38,698 bases of DNA. It comes from an uncultured Pirellulaceae bacterium. GTDB taxonomy: Bacteria; Planctomycetota; Planctomycetia; Pirellulales; Pirellulaceae. Location of the stretch: contig CAKZVF010000218.1 in assembly GCA_937921995.1 (NCBI GenBank), positions 1-38,698 on the forward strand. Reading direction: 5' to 3'. Below the pieces are notes generated by a model. The model did no database searches. It worked only from the letters and a program-made list of their open reading frames with translations, and was not told where the DNA came from. Numbering within the stretch: position 1 is the stretch's first letter; each line of letters begins with the position of its first letter. Made by a program: the position numbers and the translations under genes. This document shows positions 28,497-36,181 of this stretch, piece after piece.

Positions 28497-28631
28497 CCTC
28501 GATTTTCAACCCGAAATAATTTTAGTTGATGCTGGTTGAAAATAGATTGGCCGGTCCTTAAAATTTTTTCGGACAGACATTTCTCTGGCCTCCCTACCAC
28601 ACACTCGCCCCTTCCACTTCCACAATCTACT

Positions 28632-28645
28632 GAACACGGAGGTTC
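28632..28645 (+). promoter_or_regulatory. Shine-Dalgarno hairpin of CsrA-REC 2, CsrA-site-like
   Basis: GAAC-ACGGAG-GUUC: a 4-bp stem with the Shine-Dalgarno (CGGAGG) mostly in the loop, matching A-N-GGA-N. It ends four bases before the ATG at 28650 and would allow self-repression by the CsrA domain. The stem is short, so this is tentative. Confidence 0.42.
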
Positions 28646-28649
28646 CCAC

Positions 28650-29432
28650 ATGCTTGTTCTGTCTCGCAAACAAAATCAGGCCATTCAATTTCCCGATCTG
28701 GGAATCAAGGTAGAGATTCTTGAATCTACTGGCAAAAACGTCAGAGTAGGTGTTGAGGCACCTGTCGAAGTTAAGATCGTTCGAGATGAGCTCATAAGTG
28801 ACGAAGCTCGTTCGACAGAACGAACTTTTCGGATACCGCAAGAACTTCGACATGAATTGCGAAACGAACTGAACTTGATCAGTTTGTCGCTTCATGTTTT
28901 TAAGCGGAAACTCGAGCGCGGTTTAGCACAAGAATCAGATCTTTCATTTGAGGAACTCGTTCAGCGAATCAAGCGAATCTCCAACCATGATTCGCTCACC
29001 TCTCATTCTGGATCCGATGCTATTCCCGATTTGCCGATCAACACGTTAATCGTTGAAGATTCTGATAACGAACGCGAGCTCATGAGCGGTTTTTTGGAGT
29101 TACATGGATTCGACACCAATTCTGTTTCAAGCGCAGAAGAGGCAATTGACTTTCTCAAAGATAATGATCCTCCCCATGCAATTCTTTTGGACATGCAACT
29201 TCCAAAAATCCAAGGGGCAGAACTATTGCAGAAACTACGCGAGTCGCGAAAGTTCGACGATACATTCGTCATTGTGGTCAGCGGCACAACGCCAGAAGAA
29301 AACAACATTAACGAAGACGATGGATTGGATGCGTGGTTCGAAAAGCCAATTGATCCAAGGCGACTGATCGACGCCCTACAGCAGATTACTCTCACACGTT
29401 CGATGCAGGCAGTTACCAACCCTGCTGTTTAA
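28650..29432 (+). CDS. CsrA-REC fusion response regulator, copy 2
   Basis: A 260-residue fusion built like copy 1. I start at the ATG of MLVLSRKQNQ because it is the CsrA N-terminus and follows CGGAGG; the frame is open 38 codons further up without meaning. CsrA 1-55 (VRVGVEAPVEVKIVRDEL) keeps Arg6 and Arg45. Residues 62-110 hold H68-E-L-R-N-E-L-N, the same spacing as copy 1 and very near the kinase H-box HELRNPL, here without the Pro. Receiver 130-245: TLIVEDSDNER, Asp181 in ILLDMQLP, SGTTPEE, Lys232 in FEKP. The two copies differ clearly in the linker and receiver, so they are old paralogues with perhaps separate kinase partners. Upstream on the same strand is hybrid kinase C. Downstream is a set of GGA-loop hairpins that may form a sponge RNA for it. 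Confidence 0.92.
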   Translation: MLVLSRKQNQAIQFPDLGIKVEILESTGKNVRVGVEAPVEVKIVRDELISDEARSTERTFRIPQELRHELRNELNLISLSLHVFKRKLERGLAQESDLSFEELVQRIKRISNHDSLTSHSGSDAIPDLPINTLIVEDSDNERELMSGFLELHGFDTNSVSSAEEAIDFLKDNDPPHAILLDMQLPKIQGAELLQKLRESRKFDDTFVIVVSGTTPEENNINEDDGLDAWFEKPIDPRRLIDALQQITLTRSMQAVTNPAV

Positions 29433-29438
29433 AGAATA

Positions 29439-29470
29439 CGTTCCAAACCAGCGTACGCTGGTTTGGAACG
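29439..29470. repeat. 32-bp perfect palindrome after CsrA-REC 2
   Basis: Each 15-base arm (CGTTCCAAACCAGCG and its complement) flanks a central TA with no mismatch. It starts six bases after the CsrA-REC stop. It can form a long hairpin and may end transcription from both sides, but no T-tract follows on either strand. It could also be a small dispersed repeat element. Confidence 0.7.
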
Positions 29471-29485
29471 CGCATTGGGCGTGTT

Positions 29486-29582
29486 GAGCAGGATGCTCTT
29501 TAACCCCCCCGAATATGGATTTTCGGTGCCCACTGCATGAGTCTCCGGGCCCCAGATGGAACTAGGGCCCGGTTTCCCTTCT
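29486..29582 (+). ncRNA. Candidate CsrA-sponge RNA: three GGA-loop hairpins
   Basis: Three hairpins in a row on the plus strand have GGA in the loop: GAGC-AGGAT-GCTC (29486-29498); CCGAA/TTCGG with loop TATGGATT (29509-29526); CCGGGCCC/GGGCCCGG with a 12-base loop holding ATGGAA (29545-29572), then TTTCCCTTCT as a possible weak terminator. Loops two and three match A-N-GGA-N. CsrB, RsmY and RsmZ RNAs, which bind and sequester CsrA, consist of such repeats. The place directly after a CsrA-REC gene supports it, either as a separate RNA or as part of that mRNA. I see no clear promoter, the first stem is only 4 bp, and chance cannot be ruled out. Confidence 0.35.
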
Positions 29583-29636
29583 ATCCGAAATGCGGTTCGG
29601 TTCCCTTCGAGATCCGATCTTCCGGCACGTTTTCGG

Positions 29637-32300
29637 TCATTTCGCCGGCAGCGAAATTGTGAAACAGGATCCAATCCCCGGCTTGGATTCAACTGACACC
29701 ATTCCCTCATGCCGGTCGGCGATTCGTTTTACGATGGCCAGGCCCAAACCCGTTCCAGGATACTCGCGCCGATGATGCAGGCGTTTGAAGAGTCCAAAAA
29801 TCTGAGCTTGGTACTGTTGTTCGATACCAATCCCATTATCTTGAATCTTGATTTTGTGCATGCCCATCACTGTTTCCCCACTGACTTTGATTTCTGGGGT
29901 ATTTTCCTTGTCTCGATATTTGATCGCGTTTCCCAGTAGGTTCTGGAAAAGCTGGCTCAGCAAAATCTTGCTGCCATAAGCCGTCGGAAGTTGTTCAACC
30001 GAAATTTTGGCGCAGGATCGTTCAATCAAGTCCGACAAACTGGCAATCGCGTCATCGACGACTTCATTCAGCGAAACCGCTTCAAAAAGATTGTCCGACT
30101 TTCCTACTCTAGAATAATTGAGCAGGCCCTCGATTACTTTACTCATTCGTTCGACACCCGCGACGGCATTTTCAATGTAGCCTATCGCTTGATCATCCAG
30201 ATCCTCTAAATATTTATGCTGCAGCAGCTGGACAAATCCGTTCACCGCTCGTAGCGGTTCTTGCAAATCGTGTGACGCCGCCGAAGCAAACTGTTCAAGG
30301 TCCGAATTCGAGATTGTCAGCTCACGATTGGCCTCATGGAGAAGCAAGGAACTACGTTCCAGCTGTTCGGTGTATTCTCTGATTCGAGTGACATCCGTGG
30401 CAGCGCCAACAATTTGCCGTACCGTTCCGAGGGTGTCAAAACGATAGGGCGTGTCTCTAGCAAGGAAGCTTCGGTAACTTCCATCTTTCTGCCGAATTCG
30501 ATACTCGACTTCTAAAATTTCGCCGTCGGGACAATGTTTCAGTTTTTCAGCGTGATCAATCATCCGCTGGCGATCATCAGGATGAACGTGGCGAAGGATT
30601 GGCAACTCGTCTTCGGTCGGCGCAATAGATGTATCGTAGATGGGGCGGTTTTCAAAAACCGCTTTCTTCTCGAACAGATCGAAAATGTAAAACGAATCTG
30701 GAATAACACGTGCCATCACATTGAACTGCGTCTGATCAAGCTCCGTGGCATCGATATGAATTCCAAGCATCCGCAGTGGCTTGCCTTGCTCATCAAACTG
30801 GGCTTTACCTCTGGAGAAAAGCCAGCGATAGCTACCATCGTAATGCCGCATCCGGTAGGTCGATTCGTACTCATCCTGATCGCCCTCAAGGTGAGTGTCG
30901 ATTTCGCGAATCACTTGTTCCTTGTCATCAGGATGCAGTCGCTGTTTCCAATCTGCCAAATCGGCAAACTTTTCTTCGGGCTCAATGCCAAGTTGCGACT
31001 TGTAGGTTTCTGAAACGAACAGCTTGTCCCGCCGGATATCCCAGTCCCAAATTCCAATGTTGGCACTTCGGGTCGCCCAGGCAATCCGCTCTTCGCTCTT
31101 TTCAATCAGTTTCTTGGCTTCGAGGACCGCTGCTGCCTCTTGGCGATCAGTTAGATCACGTACGTTAGCACAGAAGACTTGCTCATCTCCAACTTCAACA
31201 AGCACGATGGCCACCTCGACAGGAAATGTCGAACTATCTTTCCTGCGATGCCTACCCGTGATGAGGGTGTTCTTCTGAGATCGCACCATCGGTGCGATCT
31301 TGTTGGTGAACGCTTCCGCTGAGTCGATATCGACATTTAGGTCTGCTACAGCCATCCCCAAAAGCTCCGCTCGGGAATAGCCACTGCTCCTACACGCCAT
31401 GTCGTTGACAAAGATGAAGCGTCCTTGTTCATTGACCATAAAAACCGCGTCTCCCGAATTGGCGATTGCCGAACGCGCAAGTTGCAGTTCTCGTTCGTTC
31501 GCTTTTCGGCGCGATATGTCGTGTGCCGAACCCACCAAACGAATGGGCTCGCCCGCTTCGTTGTAGCTGGCTCTCCCGCGACTCTGTAGCCAGATGTACT
31601 GCCCCTCTTTGTTGCGAATGCGAAACTCATGAGCGTATGGAGCTCCCTCAGCTAACGTGCGATTGAAGCTCTGCCAAACCGCGTCGCGGTCGTCGGCGTG
31701 AATCCGATCGGTAAACGCGGCAAGCGTGTTGGGAAACCCCGCGCGGTCATCGCCGGCAAATCCAAGCATCTTTCTCCAGCCGGCGGAGTATTGCGCTTCT
31801 TCCTGTCCCACTTGCCAGTCCCAGACCCCGTCGGTGTCCCCCAAGACGTCCAGCATCACACGCGACTGAACTGCGCTTTGGATTTCTAAACGAGACGGGA
31901 TCTCGGCGGTCGTGCCTGCCAAGAGTTCCTTAACCGTGGCGATTAAGCGTGAGACCTCAATTGGCTTTTGAATCGCACGCAGCGAGTTCATGCGGCGAAA
32001 GTTTCGATCCACAAACGCTGACTGCGAGTCCATGCCGCTGGTCGCGATGATTTTTGGCTGCGGGTCGATGTTGAGTGCAATGTAAGAGATCACCGCCAAT
32101 CCACCTGAGAAGCTCAACTGGGCATCTTCGGATTCCAGCACGATGTCGGTGATGACCAGATCGAACTCCATGCTGTCCAAAGCGTCAATCGCGCCTTCAA
32201 CCGATGGTTCGTGAACGACGCGGAACCCCTCTGCCTCCAGCGCCTGCTGCCAGTGCGACGCCAAAGGACGGTCATCTTCAACAAGTAAAATAGTGGCCAT
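29637..32300 (-). CDS. REC-PAS(4)-histidine kinase
   Basis: An 887-residue cytoplasmic sensor kinase. A receiver comes first (residues 1-125, ILLVEDDRPLASHW, Asp52 in VITDIVLE, Lys in IQKP), so the protein is itself driven by phosphorylation. Four PAS domains follow at about 155-640, each with the usual end such as GSAHDISRRKANE or GAATDVTRIREYTEQ. HisKA has the phytochrome-like H-box SHDLQEPLRAVNGF, then HATPase with DNGIGI and GTGLGLAIVKRI. No output domain, so it passes the signal on, perhaps to the Rcp1-type regulator or a CsrA-REC protein. It lies 27 bp after the phytochrome on the same strand as the third gene of that operon, so the phytochrome or its receiver probably feeds this N-terminal receiver in a light-driven relay. 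Confidence 0.92.
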   Translation of the reverse strand: MATILLVEDDRPLASHWQQALEAEGFRVVHEPSVEGAIDALDSMEFDLVITDIVLESEDAQLSFSGGLAVISYIALNIDPQPKIIATSGMDSQSAFVDRNFRRMNSLRAIQKPIEVSRLIATVKELLAGTTAEIPSRLEIQSAVQSRVMLDVLGDTDGVWDWQVGQEEAQYSAGWRKMLGFAGDDRAGFPNTLAAFTDRIHADDRDAVWQSFNRTLAEGAPYAHEFRIRNKEGQYIWLQSRGRASYNEAGEPIRLVGSAHDISRRKANERELQLARSAIANSGDAVFMVNEQGRFIFVNDMACRSSGYSRAELLGMAVADLNVDIDSAEAFTNKIAPMVRSQKNTLITGRHRRKDSSTFPVEVAIVLVEVGDEQVFCANVRDLTDRQEAAAVLEAKKLIEKSEERIAWATRSANIGIWDWDIRRDKLFVSETYKSQLGIEPEEKFADLADWKQRLHPDDKEQVIREIDTHLEGDQDEYESTYRMRHYDGSYRWLFSRGKAQFDEQGKPLRMLGIHIDATELDQTQFNVMARVIPDSFYIFDLFEKKAVFENRPIYDTSIAPTEDELPILRHVHPDDRQRMIDHAEKLKHCPDGEILEVEYRIRQKDGSYRSFLARDTPYRFDTLGTVRQIVGAATDVTRIREYTEQLERSSLLLHEANRELTISNSDLEQFASAASHDLQEPLRAVNGFVQLLQHKYLEDLDDQAIGYIENAVAGVERMSKVIEGLLNYSRVGKSDNLFEAVSLNEVVDDAIASLSDLIERSCAKISVEQLPTAYGSKILLSQLFQNLLGNAIKYRDKENTPEIKVSGETVMGMHKIKIQDNGIGIEQQYQAQIFGLFKRLHHRREYPGTGLGLAIVKRIADRHEGMVSVESKPGIGSCFTISLPAK

Positions 32301-32327
32301 GGGTAATGGTCCAAGTGGTTGAAAAGA

Positions 32328-34859
32328 CTACGGTCGGGCTCGCATGATCGCATCGGCGACCTCGACACGTCCAATGGGTTTAACGATTCTAGGCACGTCC
32401 ACCAGCGCCTCGGGCAACTTGTATTTACTATCGTAACCACTGGCAAGCACGACCGCTGTCCCAGTATCTCGTAGTGAGACCGCAATTTCAAAACTGGTGT
32501 CTGAACCAAGGTTGATATCAAGAACCGCACAATCGTACTGAACCTTTTCGATTGCGGCCTTGGCGAGTTCTACATTGGGCACCGTATCGACAGATTCGAT
32601 ACCCATATCAATCAACAGACGTTCGACTTCCATCGCCAACACGAGGTTGTCTTCGACCACCAAGGCCGTCTTAAATGTTTCATTCAATGCGGGCGCAGAC
32701 GACCGGTCATCTTTTGTCTTATCTTTAAGGACGCTCGCCACGCTGGATTCTGCCTGGCGGTCAATGGTCTCTCCGGGAAGCCAGAATTTGATCCGCAGTT
32801 GATCGTCTTCAAACTCTACCGTTGAACGTCCACCGCACTCAAAAGGAAGCGCACGTTCAATCAGCGCGAAACCAAACCCTCGGCGCTCTGGTTCGGAGAC
32901 GGGCCTGGTCAACATTTCCTTCCACTCGATCGCAATCCCTCCGCCTTCGTCGAACCAGCGAACAGCGATTCGCCCACCTGCTTCGGACAATGCTCCATGC
33001 TTGGCGGCGTTGAAAACCATCTCATGAAACAGCAATGCAATAATTGGAGCCATATCGGCACGAACGGCCTCCGAAGATCCTTCGATCGTGACCGTCTTTT
33101 CATCGAATTGATAGGGTTTAAGCTCGATCCTTAACAGGTCTTGGATTCGCGCCCACTGAAGACCGCTGCCGCCAATCAAGTCATGCGCCGATGACAGCGC
33201 GGAGATGCGGCTTTCGAGCATCTCCACGTACTGTTCAAGTGATCCAGAAGAAGATTGTGTTTGCCTTGCGATGGAGCGTACCAGCGCTAGCGTGTTTCGA
33301 ACGCGATGATTCAATTCAGCAATCAACAGATCCTTATACTGTTTTTGCCGTTCGAAGTCGCGTGATTGTTTTTGAGTATTAGTTCGCAAGACCTTCCAGA
33401 TCGCACGACAAACTTCGCCGGCGGTGGTAAAGTCTTTCTCTGTCCATGGCTCACATCGTCCCGCAACCGATTCGATGTACTCCGCAAATGAACCGCGCGG
33501 CGTCAATCGAGGGCCGTTGGGGCCGACTGTAATTTCCTTTTCTTTTGCTCCTGCCCACCGCACCGAATGGACGACTTCGTTTCGGTAAAAGACAAGGAAT
33601 ACGGCATCGGCCAACCGCAGCAATAGGGCTCCGGCGCTCTTGTTGAGCACACTTGGATCGTCCTGAATACCTGCGACTGAACCAAGGCTGTCAATTGCCG
33701 CAACTTCCTCGGTCGCTTGTTCCACAAGGACTTTGGTGACCTGCTCCGAGGGTGTTTCGCCAAAGCTCAGCGTAGTACCATCTTCTTTTACTAAGACAAC
33801 TCCATCACTTGCAGTGATTTCCATTAATGAGGGTGCCATCAGTTTCACGCACGATTCGACATCCTCTTTCATGGAATCAATCGTAGAAAGAGTTGTCATC
33901 GCTTGTTGCTGGCAGGTGAGTTTGGTTTGCTCGTACTCTTTCTGGATCATCATCGAAACCAGTTGCCCAAACAGCTCGCAAATCGAACGCTGGTCAGGTG
34001 TCAGTTGTCGCGGACGATAATGGTGGAACGCAAACATGCCCCATAGTTGACCTCGAACGATGATTGAAATGTTCAGCGTTGCGCGAACACCCATGTTGGT
34101 CAGGTACTCAATGTAAATCGGCGAGATACCTCTCAAGTGACTTAGGGTCATATCCAGTGGGGAGGCGGAACTCTGTTGGACCAAGGCGGATTGCTCGGCG
34201 TGGATATCTTTGATGACGCGGAAGGGAGCCCGTAACATGATCTGGCGCACTTGCGTTGGAATGTCCCACGCTGGATAACGAAGGCCCAGATAGGCCTCAA
34301 TGCCCGGCCCCTTCGCTTCGGCAACAATTTCTCCATCACCATTGTCAAGAAACTGATACGCCATCACACGATCGTGACCTGTAATATGCCTTAGTGCTTT
34401 GACGGCTGTTTCCAGCAACTTGGTTAGGCCACTGCCTTCATGAACCGCACTCATCATGGACCGAACGGTCGAAACCGGTGATTGAGGTTTCACGTTCGTC
34501 GAGTCAGGTTCAAACTCAACAACGGCATGGCCTTGAGTCGCGTAGACCGAAATATCAAAGGGTTGGCCCGCGATATCGAACAACCCAATCCGGTCGCGTT
34601 GCTTCTTAATCGTCGGCAAACTCAGCGCCCCACGCACGCCATGTACGATTTGGCGATCATCTATCAGGTCAGTGTATGGCTTTTCAAGTAGGCTGGCGCC
34701 TTCCTGTCCTAACATCGTCAGCAGGTTATCGCTGTGATGTGTGATCAGGCCCGTCTCTCTGTCAAACGCCAACATGCTACCGAAAGACTGAATCCGGCCC
34801 GGGATGTGGACCGGCTCTCGGTCGCAGTTACTCAGCGCTACTTTTTCATCAAAATTCAC
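32328..34859 (-). CDS. bphP: Bacteriophytochrome with HWE kinase and receiver
   Basis: An 843-residue red/far-red photoreceptor. PAS 1-115 with Cys12 (NCDREPVHIPGRIQ), the biliverdin-attaching residue of bacteriophytochromes; GAF 135-310 with YPAWDIP at 195-201; PHY 325-500 with the tongue motif PRGSF at 454-458; HWE-type kinase from about 510 (ELNHRVRNTLALVRS, His518); HATPase; C-terminal receiver with Asp781. Two chromophore-pocket positions are unusual: Trp198 where PASDIP-type motifs have a small residue, and Tyr249 in SPIYIEYLTNMGV where a His is typical; the second pocket His (279) is kept. Spectral behaviour may therefore be atypical. The start is GTG, overlapping the heme-oxygenase stop by three bases, so the two are coupled, as usual for bphO-bphP pairs. 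A PAS kinase follows 27 bp later. Confidence 0.95.
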   Translation of the reverse strand: MNFDEKVALSNCDREPVHIPGRIQSFGSMLAFDRETGLITHHSDNLLTMLGQEGASLLEKPYTDLIDDRQIVHGVRGALSLPTIKKQRDRIGLFDIAGQPFDISVYATQGHAVVEFEPDSTNVKPQSPVSTVRSMMSAVHEGSGLTKLLETAVKALRHITGHDRVMAYQFLDNGDGEIVAEAKGPGIEAYLGLRYPAWDIPTQVRQIMLRAPFRVIKDIHAEQSALVQQSSASPLDMTLSHLRGISPIYIEYLTNMGVRATLNISIIVRGQLWGMFAFHHYRPRQLTPDQRSICELFGQLVSMMIQKEYEQTKLTCQQQAMTTLSTIDSMKEDVESCVKLMAPSLMEITASDGVVLVKEDGTTLSFGETPSEQVTKVLVEQATEEVAAIDSLGSVAGIQDDPSVLNKSAGALLLRLADAVFLVFYRNEVVHSVRWAGAKEKEITVGPNGPRLTPRGSFAEYIESVAGRCEPWTEKDFTTAGEVCRAIWKVLRTNTQKQSRDFERQKQYKDLLIAELNHRVRNTLALVRSIARQTQSSSGSLEQYVEMLESRISALSSAHDLIGGSGLQWARIQDLLRIELKPYQFDEKTVTIEGSSEAVRADMAPIIALLFHEMVFNAAKHGALSEAGGRIAVRWFDEGGGIAIEWKEMLTRPVSEPERRGFGFALIERALPFECGGRSTVEFEDDQLRIKFWLPGETIDRQAESSVASVLKDKTKDDRSSAPALNETFKTALVVEDNLVLAMEVERLLIDMGIESVDTVPNVELAKAAIEKVQYDCAVLDINLGSDTSFEIAVSLRDTGTAVVLASGYDSKYKLPEALVDVPRIVKPIGRVEVADAIMRARP

Positions 34860-35428
34860 TTGCTACTCCGGGGCAGGTCTAAATCTTCCGCAACCGCGGA
34901 AAAGATATCATACACGATCCCAAAGACGTTCTTCGCCACCGATACTGATTTATCAACATCGCAGCCCGAGCCGTTGAGCGCCTCAACAAATTTCGGCCAG
35001 CGCTGAAACGAATCCTCCGCAAGGTGTGACAGAAACGTACTGCCGTGCGACAAATTTGATTTTTGTACTTGCTTGATGATGAACCTGGCTCCAACCGCCG
35101 ATCCTTCGATGACGTACGCGCTGGCCCATGTTTCCTCAAGCCCCTCACCAGGCTTGGGAAATGGGAGCGGCTTTGAAGGAGGACTCAGCCCATCTCCGAG
35201 GTCGGCAAGGAGGTCGCTTCGCAGGCTGTGACTGGTGGGCGGTAGGTGCGCCCAAGTTGAAGCCCGATCCAATACCTCACCATAGTGCCGATGGGCCCCG
35301 AGCATCGCTGTCAAGTAAGCCCGATAGCCAGCGTCTACCTCGAAAGGACGCATGCTTGCAACAAAGTCGTCAAGCCGCTGATGCGCTTGCGCTGTCTGTT
35401 CGCGCAGATGATCCCTGAGAGCTGTCAT
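34856..35428 (-). CDS. bphO: Heme oxygenase (biliverdin supply)
   Basis: A 190-residue bacterial heme oxygenase, which opens heme to biliverdin IXa, the phytochrome chromophore, with release of iron and CO. The N-terminus LRDHLREQTAQAHQRLDDFV carries the proximal heme ligand His16 in the normal H-x-x-L context. AYVIEGSAVGARFIIKQV matches the distal-helix region with its Gly pair. Length is normal. It is the first gene of the photoreceptor operon and its stop overlaps the GTG of the phytochrome gene. The upstream region is shared with a divergent small gene of unknown function. Confidence 0.93.
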   Translation of the reverse strand: MTALRDHLREQTAQAHQRLDDFVASMRPFEVDAGYRAYLTAMLGAHRHYGEVLDRASTWAHLPPTSHSLRSDLLADLGDGLSPPSKPLPFPKPGEGLEETWASAYVIEGSAVGARFIIKQVQKSNLSHGSTFLSHLAEDSFQRWPKFVEALNGSGCDVDKSVSVAKNVFGIVYDIFSAVAEDLDLPRSSK

Positions 35429-35595
35429 CTATATATCCTCGTCGAGAGCGAAGTTTCGATCTATTGTGCCTCAGATTGAGACACCCGTTTCATTCTGGAA
35501 AGGCTGATCGCTCCCATTGTCGCATAATACAGCCATTTTGCATGGCATGCGTTTTGCAATAAGGGGTGTTTGCACTTTATAAAGGGACCAAAGCG

Positions 35596-36003
35596 ATGAA
35601 TGCCGTCAATTCACAATTTCGTACCAGCGAAAGCTGGAAAATTGAGACAGTTAGCCTCAATGGGGAAATGGTATGTGAAGACGATTTTCAAACCCTATTC
35701 ATCAGCAGCACGACGATTCGCATCGAGCCTGCCGGAATCGTGCTTTCGATCCGCCAAGCCTCTGAACGCGGAATTCTGCTTCGGTCGGGCTTAGACATGT
35801 ACTTCGGGTACCTCACTCAACACGGTAGCCAACTGGACATCGAACTCAGTAGTCCCACGAGTCCGAATCTCGTCACGATCGTCGCCAAACTCGACTATCA
35901 GGACATCTCATTCACTTCGTCAACCGACGCCAGCGATGCCCGCCACGACCTAGTGCCATTTCTAAAAGCAGCCTCTTCAGCCTCAGCATTCTCCCACCGT
36001 TAG
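35596..36003 (+). CDS. Small protein of unknown function, TIGR03067/lipocalin-like pattern
   Basis: About 135 residues from MNAVNSQFRTSESW; the frame begins ten codons earlier, but AAAGGGA just before this Met suggests it is the real start. No signal peptide or membrane segment. The order SWKIETVSLNGEMV, beta-strand-like TIRIEPAGIVLSIR and LDIELSSPTSPNLVTIVAKL recalls the small planctomycete beta-barrel domain (TIGR03067, lipocalin-like), but the match is by eye and weak. It is divergent from the heme oxygenase gene across about 170 bases, so it may share control with the photoreceptor operon. Function unknown. Confidence 0.6.
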   Translation: MNAVNSQFRTSESWKIETVSLNGEMVCEDDFQTLFISSTTIRIEPAGIVLSIRQASERGILLRSGLDMYFGYLTQHGSQLDIELSSPTSPNLVTIVAKLDYQDISFTSSTDASDARHDLVPFLKAASSASAFSHR

Positions 36004-36181
36004 TCGCGCTATCTACATGGTTCCGCCGTCGGTTCGCATCTCAAAGAGAATAGCAGTAAGGCTTTACGGCCGTCCTCGGAAGTGCCCACCGCTCGACGGC
36101 TTTGGTAACTAAGTCGACTACCCGAGCCTGGGCAACCTGTGCCTAGCGGCAGTTTCCTTTCCATTCTGTTTAGCGCCAGCG

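Larger units (their letters stand above)
28342..28649. other. Shared divergent regulatory region of small gene 2 and CsrA-REC 2
   Basis: Contains, on the minus strand, the leader and promoter of the small gene (28345-28496) and, on the plus strand, the leader of the CsrA-REC gene with its Shine-Dalgarno hairpin. The part up to about 28480 is homologous to the region before copy 1, for example the shared block CAATAGTTTAGAAATG on the plus strand. No plus-strand promoter could be assigned. Confidence 0.55.

Noticed and set aside
36004..36181. Additional small gene between the unknown proteins
   Set aside because: No frame with a start and Shine-Dalgarno; no conserved pattern seen.
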